A stretch of DNA of 29,730 nucleotides. Source: a virus. Below are positions 12,075 to 21,192 of the stretch, in pieces. Below the pieces are notes generated by a model. The model was not told the DNA's origin. It saw only the letters and a program-made list of their open reading frames with translations, and ran no database searches. The stretch spans positions 1 through 29,730 of the IMG/VR virus record IMGVR_UViG_3300036985_004720. One strand, given 5' to 3'. The translations under genes were made by a program, and so were the position numbers. Numbering within the stretch: the first letter of the stretch is position 1; every line of letters starts with the position of its first letter.

Positions 12075-13901
12075 TTAAAATTTACTTCTATTTTCTATCA
12101 CACTAACCTTGCGTTGTACACCAGTAATATCACTCTCTACAACATAAACTCTTTGTTCTTTTAATTCACCAGCCTTGAAATCACCAAATTCAGTAAATTG
12201 TCCTGGTGACACGGTTGTTGGTTGATTTGCTCCACTTATATTTGGAGCTGCTCCGCCACCACCACCACCAGCACCACCACCAGCACCACCACCAGCTGAT
12301 GAACTCTTAAATTGTTGTTGTCTAATTCTTTGAACATTTGCTAAACCAGCAGCCACAGCAGCTGCGGCGGCTACGGCACCTAAAGCCGGTCCTACAACTG
12401 GTATTCCAGCTAATGATTTATAAGCGGCTGTTGCTGATTGATATGTATCCATTATTGTTGAGGCTATATTTACAGCCTTTTGAATGTTGAATGCTTTTTC
12501 CTGTTCCTTTTCTGATTTACCAGCAAAAGCTTGTGCTAAATTACCAATAGCTGATAATCCATTATATACAGCTTGTACTTTTAATTCATTTAACTCTTGT
12601 TCTTCTAATAATTCTTGTTCTCGTTTTAATCTATAATACTCAGCTTCTGCCTCTGATTGAGCCTTCTTACCATCTATAAGTTGTTGATTAATATCTAACT
12701 CAGCAGTTGCCTTATCAATCATCGCTTGCTCATCGGTATCAATTACTTCTGGAGGAGCAACAGGTATTGGAGCTATTCCAAGTTCTTCAAATTGCTTTTT
12801 TCTTGCATCTTTTTTAGCCTGTAATTCAGCAGCAGCAGATTCTTCAGCTGTCTTTTTAGCATTTTCTATTGCATCTTTTCGAGCTTGTTTATTAATTTCA
12901 GATATATTACCGACTTTTAATTCTTCTATTTTACCCAAGTCTTCTTGAGCTTTTAAACCGATTTTAACTAATTCACTTGATTCTAGTTTTTTTAGCTCAA
13001 TAAATTCACTTGTTGTCTTTAAATATCCTAAGGCTCTTAAAGTTTCCAACCTCTGTAAGGCAGCCAATCCATCTTGTACGTTTTTATCTGCAAGTAATTC
13101 TCTTTTTCTATTTTCAGCATCCTGTTGAGCAAGTATTCTTTCTCTTTCAGGACCGGATTTACCTAAGACAGCTAATTCATCGTCTAATTTTCTAATTCTA
13201 TCATCCAATGATAAATTTGTATCATCAATTGATTTTTTATAATCCTGTTCAGTTTTCTTGGCTTTCTCTAATTCCTCACTATTTAGTTCTTGACTCTCTG
13301 TTGCATCATCAGTTGTACTTGTAAATAAAGCTATGGCACCTACTAACAAGGTCAATACGGTAATGATAGCTCCAATTGGATTAGCTTTCATAGCAGCATT
13401 TAATCCTGTTTGAGCTACGACAGCTCCTTCTGTTGCTGCAGTTTGTGCAAACAATGAAGGGATTAATGTTCCTAATACAACTTTGAAGTCTTTTGCTGCT
13501 TGACCAATATTAGCAAATTCTTTTATACCAGCTGATAAGTTTAAAAGACCCTGAAGTTTTACCATTTGTTTTTGTAAATCCTCATTCTCAACACCGAATA
13601 CAGCCTGAGCTCCTTCTACTGCTTGGAATGCACCAATACCAGCGGAAGCAACACGACTAAACGCACCTGTTAAATTCTCAGCAACATTACCTGTTAAAAC
13701 TCTTGCGGTATCATTAGCGTCATTAAGTGTGTCTTTTAATTGACCTATCTTTACTGATGCCTTTACATATTCATCTGAACTTTCACCAAATTCTAATTGA
13801 ATATTTTTTAGAGCTTTAATAGATTCTCTAACCTCTTTTATAGAACTAGCAGCATCAGCCGTATTTATTGCTAAGTCAAAAACTACTTTATTATCAGCCA
13901 T
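12075..13901 (-). CDS. Tail tape measure protein
   Basis: The 608-residue protein begins with an amphipathic helical region (SIKEVRESIKALKNIQLEFG) and contains the tape-measure hallmark MKANPIGAIITVLTLLVGAI (171-190), a membrane-type helix. Long Lys/Glu-rich coiled-coil segments follow to about residue 460, then an Ala-rich hydrophobic stretch and a Gly-rich linker at 536-551. The ending VYVVESDITGVQRKVSVIEN is characteristic of Bacteroidota-phage tape measures. It would set tail length and help DNA pass the cell envelope. By the usual relation of length to residues the tail would be about 90 nm. Confidence 0.88.
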   Translation of the reverse strand: MADNKVVFDLAINTADAASSIKEVRESIKALKNIQLEFGESSDEYVKASVKIGQLKDTLNDANDTARVLTGNVAENLTGAFSRVASAGIGAFQAVEGAQAVFGVENEDLQKQMVKLQGLLNLSAGIKEFANIGQAAKDFKVVLGTLIPSLFAQTAATEGAVVAQTGLNAAMKANPIGAIITVLTLLVGAIALFTSTTDDATESQELNSEELEKAKKTEQDYKKSIDDTNLSLDDRIRKLDDELAVLGKSGPERERILAQQDAENRKRELLADKNVQDGLAALQRLETLRALGYLKTTSEFIELKKLESSELVKIGLKAQEDLGKIEELKVGNISEINKQARKDAIENAKKTAEESAAAELQAKKDARKKQFEELGIAPIPVAPPEVIDTDEQAMIDKATAELDINQQLIDGKKAQSEAEAEYYRLKREQELLEEQELNELKVQAVYNGLSAIGNLAQAFAGKSEKEQEKAFNIQKAVNIASTIMDTYQSATAAYKSLAGIPVVGPALGAVAAAAAVAAGLANVQRIRQQQFKSSSAGGGAGGGAGGGGGGAAPNISGANQPTTVSPGQFTEFGDFKAGELKEQRVYVVESDITGVQRKVSVIENRSKF

Positions 13902-13923
13902 TTTTATTGATTATTTTATATCT

Positions 13924-13933
13924 TAAATATATT
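13924..13933 (-). promoter_or_regulatory. AATATATTTAAGATA motif before the tape measure gene
   Basis: On the minus strand AAAATATATTTAAGATA is identical over 17 bases to the copy at 22347-22356 before the 22299 gene. It lies 22 nt upstream of the tape measure start. Confidence 0.5.
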
Positions 13934-13948
13934 TTTTTCATATTTATT

Positions 13949-15001
13949 TTAATCTGGTATGTATTGAAATCTAATCCAACCTCTATTATATGAAGTTGCG
14001 TCAAAATTTGTATTATCAAATATACCAGCAGTTATTCTACTTAAATTAAAATTTGTACTATCTAATGAATCTAAATTACCACCAGAATTTAATGTTCCAG
14101 GTGCACCTGATTGTGATAAATCATAATATGTCGTGTCAGCATCATTTCTAATCATAATAGATATATTAGTTATTGTTTTCCATTCTGTTGCTGATAAGCT
14201 GTGTGGAACATTTAAAGTAGCTGTCGTATCCATGTTCCAATCATTAATAGCAATTATTTTGAAGGCATAACCATTAAACTTAAAACCTTCTTCATTGGCT
14301 GATATTATAGTTACTAAACCATTACCTACACCAACACTAGCAGTGGAACCAAATATAGCAACTTGATTTGGTTCGATTACTAATGCCTCATTTAAAGTAT
14401 TATCTAATGATAGTGTAACTCTTAAACCAGCACCAGCATAATCAAAATTTAATTCACCTTGAAGTTGTCCTTTAATTAAGTCGCCACTTGTGACTTCTAT
14501 ATCTTGACCATTAGTTATATTATTAACGGTTAAAACTTGATTTAAGTTTTGACTACTACCACTACCACCAATCGGAACACCACTACTATTAAATATACTG
14601 AAACTTGGACCTAAAAAGACATTCTCATTTAAGTATATACCTGATTGAGTTGGTGATGGTCCTTCTGAGAACATATATACTTTTGATACGGATTGAGTTA
14701 TAGACATACCATTAACACCAAATAGAAATACATCACCATTTGTTGAAACGGTATTACCAGTACCAACTACAATGCCTGTTGAAATGATATTATTTGAATC
14801 ACCAATTACTAAGCCACGGCCAATATCAGCAACTATATTAATATCACCTGATATAATTGTTTTTGAACCAGCACTATTTAAGTTACCCAATAGTAAATTG
14901 TGTTGAAATGCGGTAGTATTAAATCTACCTGTTGTATAGTTATCTATACTTTCTCTTTCTTGTAAAAATGGAAAATTTGTCCTTGATTGTGTATTTGGCA
15001 T
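13949..15001 (-). CDS. Beta-helix-like tail fibre or tip protein (350 aa)
   Basis: Residues about 30-110 show short repeated strands with G-N and G-D turns (LLLGNLNSAGSKTIISGDIN, GLVIGDSNNIIS, GIVVGTGNTVSTNGDVFLFG). These look like a left-handed beta-roll or trimeric adhesin head. The middle is Gly/Ser-rich, and the C-terminal 130 residues (TATLNVPHSLSATEWKTITN, RGWIRFQYIPD) look like a separate beta domain. Its position at the end of the tail block, 1 nt after the hub gene and before the tape measure, suits a receptor-binding or tail-tip protein. The family is not identified. Confidence 0.6.
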   Translation of the reverse strand: MPNTQSRTNFPFLQERESIDNYTTGRFNTTAFQHNLLLGNLNSAGSKTIISGDINIVADIGRGLVIGDSNNIISTGIVVGTGNTVSTNGDVFLFGVNGMSITQSVSKVYMFSEGPSPTQSGIYLNENVFLGPSFSIFNSSGVPIGGSGSSQNLNQVLTVNNITNGQDIEVTSGDLIKGQLQGELNFDYAGAGLRVTLSLDNTLNEALVIEPNQVAIFGSTASVGVGNGLVTIISANEEGFKFNGYAFKIIAINDWNMDTTATLNVPHSLSATEWKTITNISIMIRNDADTTYYDLSQSGAPGTLNSGGNLDSLDSTNFNLSRITAGIFDNTNFDATSYNRGWIRFQYIPD

Positions 15002-15002
15002 A

Positions 15003-17387
15003 TTATTTTATTCTTATTAATTGTACTTTTGTTAAAGTATATTCAATTGGATTGTAATCACTAATTGAGTTAACTATCCATATCGTTGGTTGTCCATTTA
15101 GTTCTAAGAATATTTTAGTTTTAAAACTAAAATTAGCCATATCTGTTTCATCTAAGAAAAACTCAGCTTCTAAAAACTTACAATATGAGGAGTTTATCAA
15201 TTCAATATAATCGTTCCAATAATTTTCATATAAAGTATTTAATGTTGCATCCCAATTGAACGATGAAGTATATACTTGACCAAAGTTAAGGTCCTTTGTT
15301 GGTGTAAATGGATTGTCTAAATGTCCTGCCCAAGGTATTTCATAAAAAACATTTGCGTCACCACCTTCAACAACGGTTTCCCATAAAACCCATAATTGTC
15401 CGTTCTCAAGAGGAATAGGACTACTAGGTCTAATCATTATTCTACAATTTGCCTCATATACTCCACCATTCTCATCTTTAGCCAATCTCGACATAGGAAA
15501 TTGATTAAATCCTGTTCCAACTGGTAAAGCTATTATTGGAGTAGGACTAAATTGTGATTCTATTTTATTCTCTTCTGTAATGAAATCATTATCAAATTCC
15601 CAAATCTGTTGTCCATATATTTCTTCTGTTTCTGCTGTATATTTTTTATTTAAGTAATCACTATCAGCCTTATAAGATATAGTTGTTTTCTTTGCTTGAA
15701 ACTCAGATGTTAAAGATACTTTAATTGACGATAAATTAATCTTATCGGTCCAATCTAAAGGTATATCATCATTATAAAAATCCACTCTTGGTTCTATATT
15801 TAATACTTTATTATTAGTGGAATCTGTTTCAACATAGAGATTAAACATACTTAATAATCCCTTAAAAAAGTCCTTTTGTTTAAATTTCTTAGGTAACATA
15901 CTACGCATTGATATTATCCCACCAGGAATAATATTACCACTTTGAATAGTATTAAAGAAACTAAATTCATTGCTATTTAATAATTCACCACCAGTAAGTG
16001 GTAGTAAAGCTAGTCCAAATCCAGCTGAATCGATATTATATTTCATACCAATTATACAATCAATCTTTTCACCTAATGCTGGTAGGTAATATTTATCAAC
16101 ATCAGCCGGATTACTTCTATTATCTAAATCATCACTAAATACAAAACATGAAAATGAAGCATATATATTATTACCAATCTGAACAAACTCTGCAGTTGAA
16201 CCAGGTCTAGCATATGTATATTCTGGATAAAATATACCACTACTATCAGGTCCACCCATTAGCGCAGAAGCAATAGGTGTATAGAAGTCATCAGCTGAAC
16301 CACCATCAATAGGTACATTTCTTTGACCTCCAACTGCATCATCTCTTCTAAATTTTAGTGTTAAATCACAATTATAAAACCTAGTATTAGCATTTGTTGT
16401 TATATTATTACCAATTAATGTTCCTGAGATTGTTGCTGCTAATAAGAAATTAACTATAACTTCTGAACCGAATGAAACAATAAATGTCTCACTTGGTTGT
16501 ACATAACCATATGTTGGTCCTGCTTGATATGTATTATTTGGGTTCTCTAGTATATTACCAAATGAAACAACATTATCATTTTGGTTCAATGTATTCCAGT
16601 TACCAGCTGATGAATAACCAGTTGCACCACTTAATTCAACTCTAAATCTATTATCAAAAATTAAATCACTTTGAAGAGCTAAACCTTGTCCATTATGTGG
16701 TATGATTAGACTCTTAAAAAAGTCACTATTAAAGAAATCAGAACGATATGTAAATCCTGATTCAAGAAACATTCTATCTAAAATCGCTTTTACTTGAAAT
16801 GCTGGTTTCATATTATCCATAACAACACCAGTTGCTGGGTCAACTAAACCTGATGAAAGTAAACTACCAATATTGGCTTCTGTATAATTCACACCATTAT
16901 CAATTAGTGGATAATAGTAAGGACCATAACCATACCAAGAAGCCACAGCATTTGCATAAGTCCATTGATGGTCTAAATAAGACATATCTAAATCACTCAA
17001 ATATTTTTCACCAATATTTCTAATAAATGTATCTACTTCATTAAAGATAACTACTTCATATTCAGAAAATCCTTCTGAGTAATTTATATTAATATTTTTT
17101 AATTGTAAATTACCTCTAAATACACTTAAACCATTTGCATTAATATAACAAGATGATTTTAGATTTGGATTGAATAAACTATCTGATGTAACTTCACTGA
17201 TATATTCAAAAGCCTCTCTATTATTTTTTGTATCTGGTAATATAATTGTTTTTGAAAAAGATGAATTTCTCGATGATATATCTTGTATATCTGCTAAGTT
17301 ATAATTTAGAGATATAGTTTCATTTTCATAAGTATCTAAAAGTCGCCATTCATCATTTATTTTAACAAATATTTCTATATTATTCAT
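15003..17387 (-). CDS. Baseplate hub / distal tail protein (794 aa)
   Basis: The N-terminus has the pattern of Bacteroidota-phage hub proteins: ISLNYNLADIQDISSRNSSF followed by SKTIILPDTKNNREAFEYI, then a short FRGNLQLKNI strand. A later KFKQKDFFKGLLSMFNLYVE with EPRVDFYNDDIPLDWTDKIN is also typical of the central hub. The rest is beta-rich with many Asn, Tyr and Gly. The gene starts 1 nt inside the stop of the 998-residue protein, so translation is probably coupled. It would form the tail tip that contacts tape measure and fibres. Confidence 0.65.
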   Translation of the reverse strand: MNNIEIFVKINDEWRLLDTYENETISLNYNLADIQDISSRNSSFSKTIILPDTKNNREAFEYISEVTSDSLFNPNLKSSCYINANGLSVFRGNLQLKNININYSEGFSEYEVVIFNEVDTFIRNIGEKYLSDLDMSYLDHQWTYANAVASWYGYGPYYYPLIDNGVNYTEANIGSLLSSGLVDPATGVVMDNMKPAFQVKAILDRMFLESGFTYRSDFFNSDFFKSLIIPHNGQGLALQSDLIFDNRFRVELSGATGYSSAGNWNTLNQNDNVVSFGNILENPNNTYQAGPTYGYVQPSETFIVSFGSEVIVNFLLAATISGTLIGNNITTNANTRFYNCDLTLKFRRDDAVGGQRNVPIDGGSADDFYTPIASALMGGPDSSGIFYPEYTYARPGSTAEFVQIGNNIYASFSCFVFSDDLDNRSNPADVDKYYLPALGEKIDCIIGMKYNIDSAGFGLALLPLTGGELLNSNEFSFFNTIQSGNIIPGGIISMRSMLPKKFKQKDFFKGLLSMFNLYVETDSTNNKVLNIEPRVDFYNDDIPLDWTDKINLSSIKVSLTSEFQAKKTTISYKADSDYLNKKYTAETEEIYGQQIWEFDNDFITEENKIESQFSPTPIIALPVGTGFNQFPMSRLAKDENGGVYEANCRIMIRPSSPIPLENGQLWVLWETVVEGGDANVFYEIPWAGHLDNPFTPTKDLNFGQVYTSSFNWDATLNTLYENYWNDYIELINSSYCKFLEAEFFLDETDMANFSFKTKIFLELNGQPTIWIVNSISDYNPIEYTLTKVQLIRIK

Positions 17388-20383
17388 TATTGATTCTGTA
17401 GATTTATATCAAATGCCATTTGAATGGTCAATTGTAAATTAAAGATTTGCTCTCTTAAATATGTTTTATTTTGAAAACTGGTATCTTGAACTAAAACAGG
17501 AATATACACTTCAATTGGTATACCTTGATTTGGTGACACATTACTACCAACAGATGTATTTGGTGGCATTTGAACCACATATACTTCTGGTGATGTTAAT
17601 AATTCTTCATAAAAAGTTAATTTATTTTGAGTTAACCAATTAGAATTGATTACATATTGTTCAGTTGCCTTTTGTGATAAAATTGTGTTTGAATGTTTTT
17701 CATTAAATAAACCCCATCTATCTCTAATCATACTCTTATTATAGTTCTTTCTACTTATATTGACACTTCTTTTAGAATCTAATTCAAAATATAATCTCTC
17801 ATATGAACCTAATCTATTTAAGAATAATAATTCTACTGGTTGTCCATAATCCCATTTACCAAAAGGTATTGAATATGGATTTGTTCCTCTACAAATTATA
17901 TTACATTTAAATTCTTTTTGAGCCAAAACTATATCTGATTTATGTCTTATTTTTAGAGGTCTTATTTTAATTGAACCTCCTGGGTCTATTTGACCTTCGA
18001 ACCACATTTCTCCACCATTAGGACTATAAATTTCAATATCTCTATAAATCGTACCTACTACAAGTGGTAATGAAGTTTGACCTGTACCAATATTCCAAAT
18101 TAATCCTAAAATATCTGGTGATGATTGAGTTGCTTGTGTAACAACATAATCGATTGAATATGTTCCTGCTGGTAGGTGTTTATAACCTAAGTCACCATTA
18201 CTACCTAAATCTGAGCCATAACCATCAGTATATAGTTCATTAAATTTTAATAAATTTATTGTTGGAAAATAACCACAACTTGGGTCATTAACTTGGAAAA
18301 CCATTTCAGAATTCCAAAAACCTCTATTATTTGGACCTGCTTGTGGTGTATAAGGCCAATTAGCATCATTAACACTTACGGTTGCTGATGTCTGCTTAAA
18401 ATTGTAATCAGTAATTGACCAATTACCAGTTGAGCCATTTTGTTGTAAACTTCCAAAAGGACCTTTAAAAGAAGCAAAGTTATCACAACCCGGCTCATAA
18501 TAATCACTCCATTGGTAATGAAATGGATAAGCACTTATAAAGGTGGAACTTCCGAATGCGTTATAATCTACACCATCAAAATCCATTATTACATTAAAGT
18601 CACTTGAATAATCATCTCTATATTCAGATGAAGTCCAACCTGGAATTTGTTTCTTAATTAATTCAACTCTTAATATATCATCTTGAAGTGGCACGTTATT
18701 AAACTGCGAGTACCATAAATCATTACCAGACATTATCATTTCAAATTTCTCATAATCAAAAGGCATATTATTATAGTTAGTAATAGTATTTGGCATCAAA
18801 TCACCAAATTCCTTATCATATTGTGCTTTAACACTACCAGTTGCACTTAACCAAGTATATCTTAAAGTATTGAAAGTACATACGGTTGACAATTTTTCAC
18901 CTGGTTCAGTTGGATTTTCTGGTTCACCGAAATTTCTAAAATATGCTGGCCAATAATTTTGATGTGATAAAATACCAAGCGTATAATTTGGTATTTTTGT
19001 ATCTCTTGAAGCACCAGTATTCCAAGTATAGAAGTTTAATTCTTTTCTACCCATATAGGCATCATCCCAATTAGATAGAAAAAATCTTGGTGAGTCCCAA
19101 GCAACAACATTATCTATTCTTACATTTGGAAATAAAAACTTATCAGCTATGAGACCTGATGCATCATTTATAACCGTCTTTTGTAATAAATCTGGTAATG
19201 TAGAAGAACTCATTAAACCTACTTGTCCAAAATTATTGAAAGCTGGATTTATATTTCTTTGAGTTGTTGAATTGATTGAAAAATTTGTAATCTGTCTACC
19301 ATTCAAAAATCCAAGTGGATATGTTCCTTTATAATAATCTGATTGTACAAATCTTGAATTAACATACTTCCACCAATTACCAGTTTGAATTTCATTTGCT
19401 CTCAATAGATATGTGACTGAACCTCCCTCATTTGTACTCGCGGCTCCAAACAATTTATCAACCACAATATGATATGGATTAACTACATCAACAACATAAC
19501 ATAATCCATTATAAGTAGGATTCAATCCTAAATTGTTCATTTGTATCACAATCTCATCACCATATTTCAAATAGTGTGGATATGAAAATGTAAAACCTAA
19601 ACTATATGTTGCTGCCAATCCTGTTGCTGGATTAATATATGAACCTTCTGTAAAATAAGTATCACTGAAAGTTAAACCTGGATTCACTTCAAAACCATAC
19701 TCTATATTCCATTTAATACTATTCTCTGTATCAGGTCTATACCAAGGTAAAGGATTACCATATAAGTTCGGGTCAGATTTATTAATTAAGTTTCTAACTT
19801 TTTCAGACATATCTGAACTCTCATAAACTTCACTACCAGGATATTGTAATCCTTGAGCAAGTGTTGTTTGTGGTTTTTTATGTGCTTTTAAAATTCTTGA
19901 TATATTTAATGAACCTAAACCTGTTTCTGGATGAGGTGACACTTTATATCTACCAAGGTTTTTAATCTTCTTACCAGCATTATATGTATTGATTCCATAC
20001 ATCTCATATTGATTATATCTATAACCATAAATGTCTTGTAGATTTGGTATTCTCTCATCTAATTGATAAACATCAAAAACAAAATTAAAATCAGTAAATC
20101 TATTCGCATCTATAAGTCCAGTGTTTGAATTTGAAGAAGTAAATATATTATTATCAGTATCAATACCATCACCACCAAAATAGTCAAACCATAAACCAGA
20201 GCTCGTAAATGAACCTGTTGTTTGAACAAAGAAGGATGGAACTACACCAATAGTTGTATAGACATCACCATTATAAGAAGTATATTGTGGTTGTCTATTA
20301 TAACTTAGAATATCTTGAGCTCCTAATATTTCTTGTTTTTCATAAGGTGCTATTTGAGCCAATGAGTGTGTAAATGTTGTCAT
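17387..20383 (-). CDS. Very large tail protein (998 aa)
   Basis: This is the largest gene in the window and no named domain was recognised. The sequence is Tyr/Asn/Gly/Trp-rich and beta-rich throughout, as in baseplate or tail-tip proteins, for example YEKQEILGAQDILSYNRQP near the start. A LEVEL-like structural segment, SGNDLWYSQFNNVPLQDDIL, occurs in the middle, and a hydrophobic C-terminus ends in MAFDINLQNQ. It lies between the gp10-like gene and the hub gene and overlaps the hub start by 1 nt. A baseplate wedge or host-contact structural role is inferred from size and location. No enzymatic motif is visible. Confidence 0.6.
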   Translation of the reverse strand: MTTFTHSLAQIAPYEKQEILGAQDILSYNRQPQYTSYNGDVYTTIGVVPSFFVQTTGSFTSSGLWFDYFGGDGIDTDNNIFTSSNSNTGLIDANRFTDFNFVFDVYQLDERIPNLQDIYGYRYNQYEMYGINTYNAGKKIKNLGRYKVSPHPETGLGSLNISRILKAHKKPQTTLAQGLQYPGSEVYESSDMSEKVRNLINKSDPNLYGNPLPWYRPDTENSIKWNIEYGFEVNPGLTFSDTYFTEGSYINPATGLAATYSLGFTFSYPHYLKYGDEIVIQMNNLGLNPTYNGLCYVVDVVNPYHIVVDKLFGAASTNEGGSVTYLLRANEIQTGNWWKYVNSRFVQSDYYKGTYPLGFLNGRQITNFSINSTTQRNINPAFNNFGQVGLMSSSTLPDLLQKTVINDASGLIADKFLFPNVRIDNVVAWDSPRFFLSNWDDAYMGRKELNFYTWNTGASRDTKIPNYTLGILSHQNYWPAYFRNFGEPENPTEPGEKLSTVCTFNTLRYTWLSATGSVKAQYDKEFGDLMPNTITNYNNMPFDYEKFEMIMSGNDLWYSQFNNVPLQDDILRVELIKKQIPGWTSSEYRDDYSSDFNVIMDFDGVDYNAFGSSTFISAYPFHYQWSDYYEPGCDNFASFKGPFGSLQQNGSTGNWSITDYNFKQTSATVSVNDANWPYTPQAGPNNRGFWNSEMVFQVNDPSCGYFPTINLLKFNELYTDGYGSDLGSNGDLGYKHLPAGTYSIDYVVTQATQSSPDILGLIWNIGTGQTSLPLVVGTIYRDIEIYSPNGGEMWFEGQIDPGGSIKIRPLKIRHKSDIVLAQKEFKCNIICRGTNPYSIPFGKWDYGQPVELLFLNRLGSYERLYFELDSKRSVNISRKNYNKSMIRDRWGLFNEKHSNTILSQKATEQYVINSNWLTQNKLTFYEELLTSPEVYVVQMPPNTSVGSNVSPNQGIPIEVYIPVLVQDTSFQNKTYLREQIFNLQLTIQMAFDINLQNQ

Positions 20384-20387
20384 ACTA

Positions 20388-20397
20388 TAAATATATT
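20388..20397 (-). promoter_or_regulatory. AATATATTTA motif before the 998-aa tail gene
   Basis: The minus-strand AATATATTTA ends 4 nt before the start codon and follows repeated AAAAT units. A promoter this close would give a leaderless mRNA, so it may instead aid ribosome binding. Confidence 0.4.
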
Positions 20398-20402
20398 TTA
20401 TT

Positions 20403-20882
20403 TTATTTTATTTCTTGTTGAATTACAGAACTTACTAATTTTTCTATATCAATCATACCACTTTTTAAGATTTTGTTTTTTAAATTTAAAACATTACCAA
20501 GTGTTTTCTTTAAGACATCAGTTTTTTTGATTCCTTTTTGTCCTATACTTCTTCTTATAATAAAAGCTGTTTGTTCATTTTTTAGAAATCCTTGTCCATT
20601 TTTATTCTTAAATCTTATATTTCTTGTTTTAACCCAAGATAAAATAGGTTTTAGTGGTGGTTGTTTTCCTGGTCTTCTACCTTCATCAACAAATTTTAAG
20701 TAATCTAAAGCTTTAATTATAACCTCAAATTGTCCTTCAACCTTTTCAATAATCTCATAATCTAAACTTCTCAATAATCTACCACTAGCAACCTTATCTA
20801 ATTGAATTAATTGTATAGTTAATTCTTTAATATATTCATCACCAAATACTTCTAATTCTTTTTTTAGATTTTCAAATTCCAT
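20403..20882 (-). CDS. HK97 gp10-like neck / tail completion protein (159 aa)
   Basis: The segment ASGRLLRSLDYEI followed by LDYLKFVDEGRRPGKQPPLK and ILSWVKTRNI is the HK97-gp10-like signature. FIIRRSIGQKGIKKTDVL and a helix follow, also characteristic. Members join the head connector to the tail. The gene starts at ATG 20880-20882, overlapping the 52-aa ORF upstream by 11 nt. It lies among tail genes rather than beside the connector gene at 5988-6560, another sign of the unusual gene order. Confidence 0.75.
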   Translation of the reverse strand: MEFENLKKELEVFGDEYIKELTIQLIQLDKVASGRLLRSLDYEIIEKVEGQFEVIIKALDYLKFVDEGRRPGKQPPLKPILSWVKTRNIRFKNKNGQGFLKNEQTAFIIRRSIGQKGIKKTDVLKKTLGNVLNLKNKILKSGMIDIEKLVSSVIQQEIK

Positions 20883-21030
20883 TCCATTCTGTAAGTTTTT
20901 TTAAACTCCAATTTATAAACATATTTCTTTCTTCATACCAAACCTTAAACATAATACCGGAATCGGTCATATAGATTTTTTCTAAATTACCTATTCCTAT
21001 TGGTGTGTTAATTGGTCTGTCAAGTTTCAT
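20872..21030 (-). CDS. Small protein in the tail block (52 aa)
   Basis: ATG 21028-21030 opens a frame of 52 codons starting MKLDRPINTPIGIGNLEKIY and ending in TGA at 20872-20874. The start overlaps the stop of the preceding 53-aa frame by one base (TAATG), and its end overlaps the gp10-like start, so the three frames form a tightly coupled chain. It contains WYEERNMFINWSLKKLTEW, unlike random AT-rich sequence. No family is known. Confidence 0.6.
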   Translation of the reverse strand: MKLDRPINTPIGIGNLEKIYMTDSGIMFKVWYEERNMFINWSLKKLTEWNGI

Positions 21031-21191
21031 TAATATAAATTCTCAACTGCTAATTTTAGTTCTTCTATTGTTGAATATTCTGTGTCCTCTAGATGAACTA
21101 ATCTAATACATTCACCTAAATCAAGATGACACATTGTTTCATCTACATAGTCAAAGAAATTACTTGTTACATTAAGTCCGTTAATTATCAT
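21030..21191 (-). CDS. Small acidic protein in the tail block (53 aa)
   Basis: ATG 21189-21191 begins MIINGLNVTSNFFDYVDETM and the frame ends at TAA 21030-21032 after 53 codons. It starts 2 nt after the end of the 368-aa fibre gene and overlaps the next ORF as TAATG. It is acidic with two Cys. Compact coupling on both sides supports a real gene of unknown function. Confidence 0.6.
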   Translation of the reverse strand: MIINGLNVTSNFFDYVDETMCHLDLGECIRLVHLEDTEYSTIEELKLAVENLY

Positions 21192-21192
21192 T

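Noticed and set aside
12245-12300. Collagen or silk-like repeat in the tape measure
   Set aside because: The Gly-rich run has no Gly-X-Y periodicity and is a flexible linker before a conserved C-terminus.
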